Shown in pieces: positions 50,466 to 61,043 of a stretch of DNA of 64,000 nucleotides. The notes under the pieces were generated by a model that saw nothing but the letters and a program-made list of their open reading frames with translations, made no database searches and had not been told where the DNA came from. The stretch lies in contig JBBSUC010000031.1 of NCBI GenBank assembly GCA_038235275.1, positions 1 through 64,000 on the forward strand, written 5' to 3'. This DNA is from Persicitalea sp038235275. GTDB lineage: Bacteria > Bacteroidota > Bacteroidia > Cytophagales > Spirosomataceae. The position numbers and the translations under genes were made by a program. Every line of letters begins with the position of its first letter. Position 1 is the stretch's first letter.

Positions 50466-51551
50466 ATGACCTCAGCCATTGAAAAAAACCAAATCACTAC
50501 TCTGACCCAGGAAGCTACGGAACTTCTCAAAACCCTTATTGCCACCCCATCTTTCAGCCGCGAAGAGGATAATACGGCTCGGCATCTCGAAGAATTTTTA
50601 CAAAAAAAAGGTATTCCCTTCCACCGAAAAAAAAACAACATTTGGGCCTTAAACCGGCATTTCGACGCCGCCAAGCCCACGCTGCTACTCAACTCTCACC
50701 ACGACACCGTAAAACCCAATACATCCTGGACGCTCGATCCCTTCGAGCCGCTTGAGCGCGACGGTAAGCTCTACGGCCTGGGCAGCAACGACGCGGGTGG
50801 CTGCCTGGTGTCGCTGATTGCCACTTTCTGCCATTTCTACGAGTGGGAAGATATGGCTTACAATATTGCTTTGGTCGCTAGCGCCGAAGAGGAAATTTCG
50901 GGCAAACAGGGACTGGAAATCGTGGTGCCGGACCTGCCGCCGATCGAATTTGCTATTGTGGGTGAACCCACCGAAATGCACCTAGCCGTAGCCGAAAAAG
51001 GCCTGCTGGTGCTGGACTGCACCGCCAAAGGAAGATCAGGACACGCCGCCCGCGACGAAGGCGAAAATGCCCTTTACAAAGCCATCAAAGACATCGAGTG
51101 GATTACGGGCTACCGTTTTCCCAAGGTTTCGCCCACGCTCGGGCCGATCAAGATGTCGGTGACGATGATCAACGCCGGGACGCAGCACAACGTCGTGCCG
51201 GACACCTGTACCTTCACTGTGGATGTGCGGGTGACGGAGCAGTACACGCTGGAAGAAGTTGTCGAGGAAATTCAGGCTAACATCCAGTCGGAAGTTGACG
51301 CGCGCTCGGTGCGGCTGCGGCCTTCGAGCATTCCCACCGACCACGCCATCGTGCAGGCCGGCCTGCGACTGGGGCGCAACACCTACGGCTCACCCACTAC
51401 TTCCGACCAGGCGCTGCTTAATTGCCCTTCGCTGAAAATGGGGCCGGGCGATTCGGGTCGATCGCATACCGCCGACGAATTCATATTTTTGCACGAAATC
51501 GAAGCGGGTATCGCGCAGTATGTGAAGATGGTAGAGGAAGTAGTGAAATGA
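50466..51551 (+). CDS. argE: M20 metallopeptidase, ArgE/DapE family
   Basis: A 361-residue zinc deacylase. LLLNSHHDTVKPN contains the first zinc histidine and aspartate; GLGSNDAGG holds the bridging aspartate; ASAEEEISG carries the catalytic glutamate pair. Placed beside arginine and proline genes, it most likely removes the acetyl group of N-acetylornithine or N-acetylcitrulline. DapE-type specificity cannot be excluded from sequence. Confidence 0.88.
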   Translation: MTSAIEKNQITTLTQEATELLKTLIATPSFSREEDNTARHLEEFLQKKGIPFHRKKNNIWALNRHFDAAKPTLLLNSHHDTVKPNTSWTLDPFEPLERDGKLYGLGSNDAGGCLVSLIATFCHFYEWEDMAYNIALVASAEEEISGKQGLEIVVPDLPPIEFAIVGEPTEMHLAVAEKGLLVLDCTAKGRSGHAARDEGENALYKAIKDIEWITGYRFPKVSPTLGPIKMSVTMINAGTQHNVVPDTCTFTVDVRVTEQYTLEEVVEEIQANIQSEVDARSVRLRPSSIPTDHAIVQAGLRLGRNTYGSPTTSDQALLNCPSLKMGPGDSGRSHTADEFIFLHEIEAGIAQYVKMVEEVVK

Positions 51552-51595
51552 TCAATCTATAATTTGTCCCTTAACTTCCAATTAATTACAAAAAC

Positions 51596-52678
51596 ATGAC
51601 CAACCCAAAAAATAACCTCCGCGTCCTCGTTGTAGGCTGCGGTAACATGGGCGCTTCGCACGCCACGGCTTACCACAATTTGGAGGGCTTCGAAATCTGT
51701 GGCCTGGTGTCGACCGGTAAGAGCAAAGAGCGGCTGAACGAAAAACTGGGCGGCCAATACCCGCTCTATAACGACTATGACGAAGCTTTGGCGGCCACGC
51801 AACCCGACGCCGTCTGTATCTCGACCTACCCCGATACCCACGAGGAATTTGCCGTGAAAGCTTTTGAAAAAGGCTGCCACGTTTTCATCGAAAAGCCCGT
51901 GGCCGACTCGGTGGAAGGTGCCGAGCGGGTCGTGGCGGCGGCGAACAAGGCCGGGAAAAAGCTGGTGGTGGGCTACATTCTACGGCACCATCCCTCCTGG
52001 GAGAAATTCGTGGAGCTATCGCACGAACTGGGCAAGCCGCTGGTAATGCGCATGAACCTCAACCAGCAGAGCCAAACCGACATGTGGACCCTGCACCGCA
52101 ACCTGATGAAAAGCCTGAGCCCCATCGTGGACTGCGGCGTCCACTACATTGATGTGATGTGCCAGATGACGCGCTCGAAGCCCGTACAGGTTAACGCCAT
52201 TGGGGCGCGGCTCACGGAAGATATTCCGGCGGGCAACTACAACTACGGGCAACTCCAAATCCGCTTTGAGGACGGCTCGGTGGGCTGGTACGAAGCGGGC
52301 TGGGGGCCGATGATCAGTGAAACGGCCTTCTTCGTCAAAGACGTAATTGGACCCAAAGGGTCGGTGTCGATCGTGGCTAAGGACGCGGGCGGAGCGGGAA
52401 AATCCTCCTCCATCGAGTCCCACACCAAAACGGAGTCCATCCGCTACCACCACGCCGCGCTCAATGACAAGGATGAATTCGCCCAGGAAGATACCTGGAT
52501 CAACCTCACCGACGAGCCCACTCACCAGGAACTCTGCGACCGTGAGCAGCTTTATTTCCAGAAAGCCATCCGCGAAAACACCGACCTGACCGACCACATG
52601 GCCGACGCCGTGAATAGTCTGCGCATCGCTTTTGCCTGCGACGAGTCGGTGCGGACGGGGCAGGTGGTGACTTTGTGA
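51596..52678 (+). CDS. Gfo/Idh/MocA family oxidoreductase
   Basis: A 360-residue cytosolic NAD(P)-dependent oxidoreductase without signal peptide. The Rossmann motif is VVGCGNMGASHA; FIEKPVADS contains the EKP lysine, and DCGVHYIDVMCQM has the catalytic histidine. It probably oxidises or reduces a sugar or inositol-like compound. It follows argE by 44 bases but is functionally unrelated as far as can be seen. Confidence 0.87.
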   Translation: MTNPKNNLRVLVVGCGNMGASHATAYHNLEGFEICGLVSTGKSKERLNEKLGGQYPLYNDYDEALAATQPDAVCISTYPDTHEEFAVKAFEKGCHVFIEKPVADSVEGAERVVAAANKAGKKLVVGYILRHHPSWEKFVELSHELGKPLVMRMNLNQQSQTDMWTLHRNLMKSLSPIVDCGVHYIDVMCQMTRSKPVQVNAIGARLTEDIPAGNYNYGQLQIRFEDGSVGWYEAGWGPMISETAFFVKDVIGPKGSVSIVAKDAGGAGKSSSIESHTKTESIRYHHAALNDKDEFAQEDTWINLTDEPTHQELCDREQLYFQKAIRENTDLTDHMADAVNSLRIAFACDESVRTGQVVTL

Positions 52679-52717
52679 GAAAGCCATCGTGTACTACACG
52701 TCATTATGCAACCAAAC

Positions 52718-52752
52718 AAAAAAAGCACTCAGCGAATAAACGCCAAGTGCTT
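52718..52752 (-). terminator. Intrinsic terminator of the tRNA-Arg gene
   Basis: On the minus strand, a 7-bp stem (AAGCACT ... AGTGCTT, 52746-52752 with 52723-52729) is followed by a run of seven T. It lies about ten bases after the tRNA 3' end. Confidence 0.75.
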
Positions 52753-52762
52753 CATCTTCATG

Positions 52763-52836
52763 TGATTCTGTAGGGATTCGAACCCCAAACCTCCTGATCC
52801 GTAGTCAGGTGCTCTATCCAATTGAGCTACAGAACC
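52763..52836 (-). tRNA. tRNA-Arg (anticodon ACG)
   Basis: A complete 74-base cloverleaf. The acceptor stem GGTTCTG pairs with CAGAATC (one G-T pair), the D arm contains AGCTCAATTGGATAGAGC, the anticodon loop is CTACGGA with ACG as anticodon, and the T arm holds GGTTCGAATCC. The discriminator base is A and CCA is not encoded. It reads CGN codons, A34 normally being modified to inosine. Confidence 0.95.
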
Positions 52837-52926
52837 ATTCCGCTAACGGGACTGCAAAAGTAGCGGGTGATTGGGTCTTTACCAAAAGAATTCATCTCAT
52901 TTTTTCAAAAATCGTTCTAGGCGTAT

Positions 52927-53706
52927 CTACAAGCCCTGAAAATTGGGCTTTCGCTTTTGCAAAAAAGCCATAATCCCTTCGGCGGTGTCGCGCGATTGAC
53001 CCAGCATATCTTGCTCCTGCGCTTCTACTTCCAGCATTGCTTCCAGGTCGGAGTTCAGCGATTGGTTGAGGGCGCGCTTGATAGCCCCGATGGCGCGGGT
53101 GGGGGCGTGTCGGTAGTAGGCGATGGCTTCGGCGACGGCGGCGTCCAAATCGGCGGCGGGTACGGCGCGCTGCACCATCCCAATTTGTGCGGCTTCGGGG
53201 CCATAGACGCGGCGACCCGTGGAAGCTAAGTCAAAAGCGCGGGCCATACCCACCAGGCGAGGCAGGAAAAAAGTGGAACCCGCGTCGGGCATCAGGCCGA
53301 TGCCGACGAATAGCTGGGCGAAGTAGGCTTCTTCGGGCATGATGACTACGTCGCAGGCCAGGGCTAACGAGCAGCCCGCTCCCGCCACCAGGCCGTTGAG
53401 GCGGCACACGACGGGCTTCGGGATGTTGCGTAAAGCGCGAATCATGGGGTTGTAGCGGCTGCGCAGGGCGTTACCCATGCTGGGATTTTCGCCCAAACCG
53501 GCTTTCAGGTCGGCCCCCGAGCAGAAGGCTTTGTCGCCCGACCCGGTCAGCAGCACTACGCGAACGGTGGCGTCATCTGCGGCGGTAGTCACGGCCTCGG
53601 TGATTTCCCGGAGCAAGTCGGGACTGAGGGCGTTGTGTACTTGCGGGCGGTCGAGGGTAATGGTCGCCACCCCGTCGGCGACTTCGTATATAAGATTTTC
53701 GTACAT
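52927..53706 (-). CDS. Enoyl-CoA hydratase/isomerase family protein
   Basis: A 259-residue crotonase-fold protein. GSGDKAFCSGADLKAG contributes the oxyanion hole; GLVAGAGCSLALACDVV and VGIGLMPDAGSTFFLPR are the other conserved blocks, the latter resembling PaaG-type 1,2-epoxyphenylacetyl-CoA isomerases. It hydrates or isomerises an acyl-CoA; exact substrate open. The gene stands 18 bases downstream of the PAP2-like gene and may be cotranscribed. Confidence 0.88.
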   Translation of the reverse strand: MYENLIYEVADGVATITLDRPQVHNALSPDLLREITEAVTTAADDATVRVVLLTGSGDKAFCSGADLKAGLGENPSMGNALRSRYNPMIRALRNIPKPVVCRLNGLVAGAGCSLALACDVVIMPEEAYFAQLFVGIGLMPDAGSTFFLPRLVGMARAFDLASTGRRVYGPEAAQIGMVQRAVPAADLDAAVAEAIAYYRHAPTRAIGAIKRALNQSLNSDLEAMLEVEAQEQDMLGQSRDTAEGIMAFLQKRKPNFQGL

Positions 53707-53724
53707 AAAAATCGGGTTTAGAAG

Positions 53725-54363
53725 TTAGAAGAAGAAAAACACCGCTGCTATACTGACTACCACGCCCAAGCCCAGTCCGGCATATACCTGCGCAGGCGTG
53801 TGCGCATCGAGACGCAGCCGGGCACTCAGCAGCAAACCCGTAGCAATCACACCAAGAACGAAAGGCAGAAACAAGGCAAAATCGCCGTAACGCACGATGA
53901 CTCCTCCCAAGGCTCCTAATAGCCCACCCACCCCTACCCCGTGGGCACTGATTTGCCAAGTGAGGCTGATCAAAGCCACAAACAACAGCGAAATGGTAAT
54001 GCTGCCCAATACTACGGAAATCTGCGGAGCCAGTTCGCTGATGGGCTGGAATTGCCAGCCAAACAAATAAGTACTTAAAGAATAGATAATTAGAGAAATC
54101 AGGTACGGCAGTCGTCTGTCGCGCAGGGTTTGGAGTTGCAGGCTTTGGACAAACCCCATTCGGTACAGATAATAGATCACCAAAGCCGGTGCCACGAAGG
54201 TGTTCAGGAAAAGCAATACCAGCAGACTAATCCGTGCCGAAGGACTCAGCGCCACAACGCCGATCAATTCGGGAGTTAGCCCAAAAAGGATTCCGAAAAT
54301 ATAAGTAGGCAGCAGCAGCGGGTGCAGGACAACGGACAGGAAAAAGGCGAGGCGATGGCTCAA
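53725..54363 (-). CDS. PAP2-like membrane protein
   Basis: A 212-residue protein with about six membrane segments. SLTWQISAHGVGVGG resembles the second PAP2 phosphatase motif (SGH) and SARLRLDAHTPAQVYAG the third (SRxxxxxHxxxD), but the terminal aspartate is replaced by glutamine and the first KxxxxxxRP motif is not clear. It may be a non-catalytic relative or have altered chemistry. Annotated by resemblance only. Confidence 0.65.
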   Translation of the reverse strand: MSHRLAFFLSVVLHPLLLPTYIFGILFGLTPELIGVVALSPSARISLLVLLFLNTFVAPALVIYYLYRMGFVQSLQLQTLRDRRLPYLISLIIYSLSTYLFGWQFQPISELAPQISVVLGSITISLLFVALISLTWQISAHGVGVGGLLGALGGVIVRYGDFALFLPFVLGVIATGLLLSARLRLDAHTPAQVYAGLGLGVVVSIAAVFFFF

Positions 54364-54400
54364 TGCGTTTCGTTTCTTGAAACAGCAAAGCTAGTGGTTA

Positions 54401-54440
54401 TGTGTAATTGTTGAATTGTGTAATCGTGTAATTGATGTGG
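54401..54440. repeat. 8-base-period tract between PAP2-like gene and rpoN
   Basis: Octads TGTGTAAT, TGTTGAAT, TGTGTAAT, CGTGTAAT run in tandem. A 20-base part (54408-54427) is identical to 62782-62801. Confidence 0.8.
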
Positions 54441-54533
54441 AATTACTGTTTTCTTTTTGCTCAAATTTTTGATAGAGTGTATATTACATTGCGCACCGGG
54501 CGGGTGTTCCCGTTTCGTGGTTGCACAACAAGA

Positions 54534-54582
54534 CAGTTCAACAGCAATTAAACAATTCCACGATTTAATGATTCCACAACCT
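54534..54582. repeat. 8-base-period tract after rpoN
   Basis: Read on the minus strand, degenerate octads such as ATCGTGGA and ATTGTTTA follow the rpoN stop. They resemble the tract at 54401-54440 in inverse orientation. Confidence 0.6.
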
Positions 54583-54586
54583 TGCC

Positions 54587-56038
54587 TTAAATCTGTTTCC
54601 GCAACCTCGCCACCGGGATGTTGAGCTGTTCGCGGTACTTGGCCACGGTGCGACGGGCGATGTTATAGCCTTTTTCATTGAGGAGTTTTTCCAGCTTGTC
54701 GTCGGAGAAGGGCTTACGCTTGGGTTCGGTTTCGATGAGTTCGCGGAGGATGTTCTTGACCTCGCGACTGCTGGCGTCCTCTCCGGAGTCGGTGGCGATG
54801 CCTTCGGAAAAAAAATATTTGAGCGGATAAAGGCCAAACTCCGTCTGCACACACTTGCTGCTCGCTACGCGCGAGACCGTCGATACGTCCATGTCGATGA
54901 CCGTGGCGATGTCTTTGAGAATCATGGGCCTAAGCCTGGTTTCGTCGCCGTCGAGGAAGAAATCGTACTGGTAATTCAGGATGGCCGACATCGTGCGCAT
55001 GAGCGTGGCTTGCCGCTGCCGGATAGCGTCGATGAACCACTTGGCCGAGTCTAGTTTCTGCTTCACGAAGGTGGCAGTTTCACGAACGCTTTTGTTGGTT
55101 TTGTCGCTTTTATGGTAAGTATCGAGCATATCGGCGAACGTGCGGTTGATGCGTAGTTCAGGCGCATTGCGGGCGTTAAGCGTCACTTCCAGACTGCCAT
55201 CGTGGTTGCTAAGGATGAAATCGGGCGTCAGATAATGCGAGCGGTCGTCGTCGCCCTCCACCGAGCCGGGCTTGGGGTTAAGTTTGGTGATGAGCGTCAG
55301 GACATCGTAGGCTTCCTGGGCCGAAATGCCCAGCCGCCGCTGGATTTTCTCATAGTGCTTTTTGGAGAATTCCTCAAAGTAGTGCTCGATAATCTGCAAA
55401 GCCAATTGCACGCACAAGTCCGACTGTTTCCGGCGCCGGAGTTGCAGCAATAGGCATTCCCGCAAGTCGCGGGCACCAATGCCCGCCGGCTCTAGTGCCT
55501 GAACTATTTTCAGGATGCCTTCCAGTTCACATTCAGTCGTGCAAATTCCCTGCGTGAATATCAGGTCGTTGGCAATGGACTTGAGTGCCCGGCGCAGGTA
55601 GCCGTCGTTTTCTATGCTGCCCAGTAGATGCAGACCCAGTAAACGCTGCTGCTCGGTGAGGTGCAAAAACCCGAATTGCTGGAACAGACTGTCGTGGAGC
55701 GTTTGGTGGGTGGGCATCGGGAAGTCGCGATCCTCCTCCTGGTTGTAGGGGCCGTCGCCGTACATTTTGTAGCCGCTCATTTCCTCGTGCTGTAGGTAGC
55801 TGTCCAGGTCGAGTTCATCGTGCGAGTTCTCTTCGTAATCCCCGTCGTTGGCATCCTCGATCTCGTATTCGTTTTTGCTGACCTCCTCCTGGCCTTCTTC
55901 CAGGGCCGGATTGACTTCTATTTCCTCCTTAATACGAGCATCGAGTTCAGCGGTCGGGATTTGCAACAGCTTGATAAACTGAATTTGCTGCGGGGAGAGT
56001 TTCTGCAGAAATCCCTGGGTGATGATAAGCTTTTGCAT
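54587..56038 (-). CDS. rpoN: RNA polymerase sigma-54 factor
   Basis: A 483-residue alternative sigma factor that recognises -24/-12 promoters and needs an AAA+ activator. The N-terminal glutamine-rich activator-interacting region (QGFLQKLSPQQIQFIKLLQ region, 8-26) is followed by an acidic linker (about 40-110), the core-binding region, and the RpoN box ARRTVAKYRE near residues 462-471. No activator gene is nearby. Start at 56038 gives the standard N-terminus. Confidence 0.95.
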   Translation of the reverse strand: MQKLIITQGFLQKLSPQQIQFIKLLQIPTAELDARIKEEIEVNPALEEGQEEVSKNEYEIEDANDGDYEENSHDELDLDSYLQHEEMSGYKMYGDGPYNQEEDRDFPMPTHQTLHDSLFQQFGFLHLTEQQRLLGLHLLGSIENDGYLRRALKSIANDLIFTQGICTTECELEGILKIVQALEPAGIGARDLRECLLLQLRRRKQSDLCVQLALQIIEHYFEEFSKKHYEKIQRRLGISAQEAYDVLTLITKLNPKPGSVEGDDDRSHYLTPDFILSNHDGSLEVTLNARNAPELRINRTFADMLDTYHKSDKTNKSVRETATFVKQKLDSAKWFIDAIRQRQATLMRTMSAILNYQYDFFLDGDETRLRPMILKDIATVIDMDVSTVSRVASSKCVQTEFGLYPLKYFFSEGIATDSGEDASSREVKNILRELIETEPKRKPFSDDKLEKLLNEKGYNIARRTVAKYREQLNIPVARLRKQI

Positions 56039-56406
56039 GTTTCAGTAAATGTTCGTTCATAGTCAATTTCAAGTCTTTCTTTCGGCACTAATCTCTCACT
56101 CAATATATTCACAGTCACATAGTGAACAATTTTAGTGCCAATTTATACATATTTATATTGGTAAGTAACTAAATTTAAGATAAAGTACTGCAAAGGTCTC
56201 ATTATCAAAATATTAAATTTTAATTTTATTCATATTTATAGTATTAGCCTGGTAACTGCTTTTTGCCAACGCTATTTCATACGCGGCAGTCACGTAGGTT
56301 TTGGACACGTAATTCGTACTTTTGCCCTTTGCCCGACGATGCTCCCACCACGCACCGTTCATTGTTCATTCCTGACCGCCGCCGCGGTTCACCGTTCATT
56401 AAGTAA
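56039..56406. promoter_or_regulatory. Divergent intergenic region, rpoN / asnS
   Basis: These 368 bases are AT-rich and without a gene. On the plus strand TACTTTTG at 56317-56324 fits the -7 consensus for asnS, though the nearest TTTG upstream (56300-56303) is only 13 bases away, shorter than the usual spacing. No -24/-12 sequence for sigma-54 autocontrol was seen. Confidence 0.35.
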
Positions 56407-57858
<1,452 letters not shown>

Positions 57859-57859
57859 T

Positions 57860-58945
57860 ATGCTCCTAACCCTTCTCATTTTCCTCCTCATGGTTCCCGG
57901 CTTCGTGGTCGTTGGGGTGTATCTTGAGCGGAAGGTTTCGGCTTTTATTCAGGATCGGATGGGGCCGATGGAGGTGGGGAAATGGGGGCTGTTGCAGTTG
58001 ATTGCCGATCTTTTAAAATTATTGCAAAAGGAAGATATCGTCCCCAAAGCCGCCGATAAATGGCTCTTCCTGGGTGCGCCGTTCGTGATTTTTGCGGCCG
58101 TGTTTGCGGCCTACGCGGTCATGCCGCTGGCACCGGGGCTGAGCGGCTCGGGCGCGGCGGTGGGCGTGTTTTATTTGCTCACTATTTTATCGGTGGATGT
58201 CATCGGGATTCTGATGGCGGGCTGGGGTTCTAATAATAAGTACGCACTCTTCGGTGCGATGCGCGCGGTGGCACAAATCGTTAGCTACGAAGTACCGCTC
58301 GGACTTTCGGTATTGTGCGTGGTGATTCTCACCCAAACGCTTGATTTGCAGGTGATTAGCTTTCAGCAAGGCATTTATTCCCTGGAACCTGTTTATCTTT
58401 TTGGATTGAAAGATCTGGACGTGGACGTGACGCGGGTAGGCGGATTTCTGTCCTGGAATGTGGTCAGAAATCCTTTTTTGCTGATCGTTTACGTGATTTT
58501 TTTCATCGCCTCGCTGGCTGAGTGTAACCGGGCACCCTTCGACCTGCCGGAGGGCGAATCGGAGTTGGTCGGTGGATTTCACACCGAGTATTCGGGAATG
58601 CGCTACGCTTTGCTGATGCTGTCGGAATACGGCATGATGCTGCTGGTGTCGCTACTGGGAGCGGTGCTTTTCCTGGGCAGTTGGAATACGCCTTTTCCCA
58701 ATATCGGCCCCGTCCGTCTGGCCGACTGGACGAGCGGCGAGCCGGGTAATTGGCTCGGTTATTTGTCGGGCGCCTTCTGGCTCTTATCCAAAGCCCTGCT
58801 GGGAGTCCTGGTGCAAATGTGGGTACGATGGACGCTGCCGCGCTTGCGCGTAGACCAACTCATGTACCTGGGCTGGAAGGTACTGACGCCCATTGGGCTG
58901 GTACTTTTCTTCGTGTCGGGGGTTTGGAGGCTGCTCGGCGTCTAG
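57860..58945 (+). CDS. nuoH: NADH-quinone oxidoreductase subunit H
   Basis: A 361-residue membrane subunit of complex I that forms part of the quinone-binding site. YLERKVSAFIQDRMGP, LLKLLQKEDIVP, VAQIVSYEVPLGLS and CNRAPFDLPEGESELV are hallmark segments; about eight membrane helices are visible. It stands apart from any other nuo gene in this window and starts one base after asnS, with which it is likely cotranscribed. Whether the remaining complex I operon lies elsewhere with or without its own nuoH cannot be seen. Confidence 0.93.
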   Translation: MLLTLLIFLLMVPGFVVVGVYLERKVSAFIQDRMGPMEVGKWGLLQLIADLLKLLQKEDIVPKAADKWLFLGAPFVIFAAVFAAYAVMPLAPGLSGSGAAVGVFYLLTILSVDVIGILMAGWGSNNKYALFGAMRAVAQIVSYEVPLGLSVLCVVILTQTLDLQVISFQQGIYSLEPVYLFGLKDLDVDVTRVGGFLSWNVVRNPFLLIVYVIFFIASLAECNRAPFDLPEGESELVGGFHTEYSGMRYALLMLSEYGMMLLVSLLGAVLFLGSWNTPFPNIGPVRLADWTSGEPGNWLGYLSGAFWLLSKALLGVLVQMWVRWTLPRLRVDQLMYLGWKVLTPIGLVLFFVSGVWRLLGV

Positions 58946-59108
58946 TCGTTCAACCTACCCGCCCGGCGGCTCGGTTCGTTCTTCGTCAAGGGGGAAGTTA
59001 GAATCATTGGTTTTGCCCATTTCCATTTTTGTGCAAACCAGCCTTGTCTTTTTTTAGTTGTAAGCGTGTGTAAAACCTAATTTTTATAAAACCAAAAATA
59101 AGATTGAG

Positions 59109-59873
59109 ATGAAAAAGAACTTATTATTCATTGCCTTGCTCATGGGCGGCTTTGCTGCCTGTACCAACGCCCAGAAATCGTCCAATCCTGCCGCCGAAGG
59201 TTTTAATGCCGCCGGGTCGGACGCGAAGGCAATTGCGCTGGCCGATGCGGCGATGGACGCGATGGGCGGGCGCAAAAACTGGGATAAAACGCATTACCTC
59301 ACCTGGAATTTCTTCGGTAACCGCCGCCTGACCTGGGACAAGTGGACGGGTGACGTGCGGGTGGAGAACCTGAAAAACGACCAAACCGTGCTGCTGAATG
59401 TCAACAATGACAAGGGTCGCGTGATGAAAAATGGCCAGGAAATCACTCAGCCCGACTCGGTTGCCAAATACGTGAAGCAAGCCAAAAGCGCCTGGATCAA
59501 TGATTCGTACTGGCTGGTGATGCCCTACAAACTCAAAGACTCGGGTGTGACGCTGAAATACATGGGCGAGGACAAAACCGAAGATGGTACCGCCGCCGAG
59601 AAAGTACAAATGACTTTTGAAAATGTGGGCGATACGCCGCAGAACAGGTACTTCGTCTGGCTCAGTCCCGAAACGCATCTCGTATCACAGTGGGCCTACT
59701 ATCCCAAAGCCGATATGGACAAGCCAGGCTTTATTCTGCCCTGGAAAACGTACAAGTCTTACGGCAAAGTAATGCTCTCTGGGGACCGGGGACAGCGGCA
59801 GTTGACGGACATTCAGGTTTTTGACAAATTACCAAAATCAGTGTTCGAATCTTTCGATAAAGTGACTTTTTAA
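59109..59873 (+). CDS. Predicted lipoprotein of unknown function
   Basis: A 254-residue protein with a lipoprotein signal, cysteine C18 in GGFAAC, so it should be lipid-anchored. After a short alanine/serine linker it has a beta-rich body (THYLTWNFFGNRRLTWDKW, LVSQWAYYP) like the LolA/LppX-type or outer-membrane lipoprotein-sorting folds that bind lipids. No enzyme motif. It precedes hemH by one base, so the two are likely cotranscribed; a functional tie to heme is unproven. Confidence 0.7.
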   Translation: MKKNLLFIALLMGGFAACTNAQKSSNPAAEGFNAAGSDAKAIALADAAMDAMGGRKNWDKTHYLTWNFFGNRRLTWDKWTGDVRVENLKNDQTVLLNVNNDKGRVMKNGQEITQPDSVAKYVKQAKSAWINDSYWLVMPYKLKDSGVTLKYMGEDKTEDGTAAEKVQMTFENVGDTPQNRYFVWLSPETHLVSQWAYYPKADMDKPGFILPWKTYKSYGKVMLSGDRGQRQLTDIQVFDKLPKSVFESFDKVTF

Positions 59874-59874
59874 A

Positions 59875-60936
59875 ATGAATACCCAAGCCTTATCCACTCC
59901 CCCAAAAGTCTCTAAGAAGACTATCGGAAAAACGGGTGTCCTTATCGTCAACCTCGGCACACCAGATAGTCCGAACACGCCCGATGTGCGCAAATACCTG
60001 CGAGAGTTCCTGATGGATGGCCGCGTGATCGACATTTCGTACACCTCGCGCTGGATGCTCATCAACCTGATTATTGCCCCTTTCCGCGCACCCAAATCAT
60101 CCAAAATCTATAAGGAACTGTGGACTGAAGCGGGTTCGCCTTTGAAAACCTACGGCTATGCGGTGGAGGAATTGCTGCAAAAGGCCCTGGGCAAAGATTA
60201 TGTCGTGAAGTTGGCCATGCGTTATCAAAGCCCAAGCATTCAAAGCAGTCTCGATGAGTTGCAGCAACTTGGACTTTCCAAAATTACCGTTATCCCATTT
60301 TTTCCGCAGTACGCTTCGGCTTCCACGGGTTCGGTTTACGAAGAAGTGATGCGGGTGCTGGCGCAATGGCAGGTCGTGCCTGAGGTTAGGTTTGTGAACC
60401 GCTTTCTGGATCACCCCAAATTCGTTGAGGGCTTCGTGCGGCTAGGCAAAAAATACCTGGCTGAGCGCGACTACGACCACGTGTTGTTCAGCTACCACGG
60501 CTTGCCGGAGCGACAAATCCTGAAAGGGGACTATACCGGAAAGCAGTGTAAGCTGGGGAGTTGCTGTGATACCGCCAACCGCCACAATCAGTTCTGCTAC
60601 CGCGCCCAGTGCTTCGAGACAACGCGCCTGTTGGTCAAAGAACTGGGTTTGGCCGAAGGTGCCTACACGACCGCTTTCCAGTCGCGCCTGGGCAAAACGC
60701 CCTGGATTAAGCCCTACACCGACGACATCATCAAAGAACTGGCCGGGCGTGGCGTCAAAAGCGTCCTGGCGTTTTCCCCTTCCTTCGTGTCCGACTGCCT
60801 GGAAACGACCATCGAAATCGGCGACGAGTACAAAGAATTATTCGAGGAAAATGGCGGCGAACACTGGCAACTGGTCGAAAGCCTCAACGACAGCGACATC
60901 TGGGTGGAAACTTTGGTGGATTTGGTGAAGGGGTAA
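59875..60936 (+). CDS. hemH: Ferrochelatase
   Basis: A 353-residue enzyme inserting Fe(II) into protoporphyrin IX (or coproporphyrin) in the last steps of heme synthesis. VNLGTPDSPNTPDVRKYL (N-terminus), SYHGLPERQI with the metal-site histidine, and FQSRLGKTPWIKPYTDD are clear. A cysteine cluster (KLGSCCD, FCYRAQC) lies in the middle and may bind an iron-sulfur cluster. It might also serve siroheme formation in a genome with a partial siroheme pathway, though this is speculation. Confidence 0.94.
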   Translation: MNTQALSTPPKVSKKTIGKTGVLIVNLGTPDSPNTPDVRKYLREFLMDGRVIDISYTSRWMLINLIIAPFRAPKSSKIYKELWTEAGSPLKTYGYAVEELLQKALGKDYVVKLAMRYQSPSIQSSLDELQQLGLSKITVIPFFPQYASASTGSVYEEVMRVLAQWQVVPEVRFVNRFLDHPKFVEGFVRLGKKYLAERDYDHVLFSYHGLPERQILKGDYTGKQCKLGSCCDTANRHNQFCYRAQCFETTRLLVKELGLAEGAYTTAFQSRLGKTPWIKPYTDDIIKELAGRGVKSVLAFSPSFVSDCLETTIEIGDEYKELFEENGGEHWQLVESLNDSDIWVETLVDLVKG

Positions 60937-60948
60937 GGGGAGGCAAAG

Positions 60949-60973
60949 TAGGGGCGAACCTATGTGTTCGCCC
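60949..60973. repeat. REP-like intergenic element, copy 3 (short)
   Basis: GGGCGAAC and GTTCGCCC form an 8-bp perfect stem around CTATGT, after hemH. It corresponds to the right half of the copies at 30861-30900 and 48969-49011. Confidence 0.8.
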
Positions 60974-61043
60974 AACGTCCAGGGAGCGACACCCTTGTAC
61001 TTCGACATTTTAAACAAACAGATTCACCTATCCGCATCCTTTC

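Noticed and set aside
56300..56324. Full -33/-7 promoter for asnS
   Set aside because: The two elements are only 13 bases apart, shorter than the usual spacing; only the -7 part is noted.
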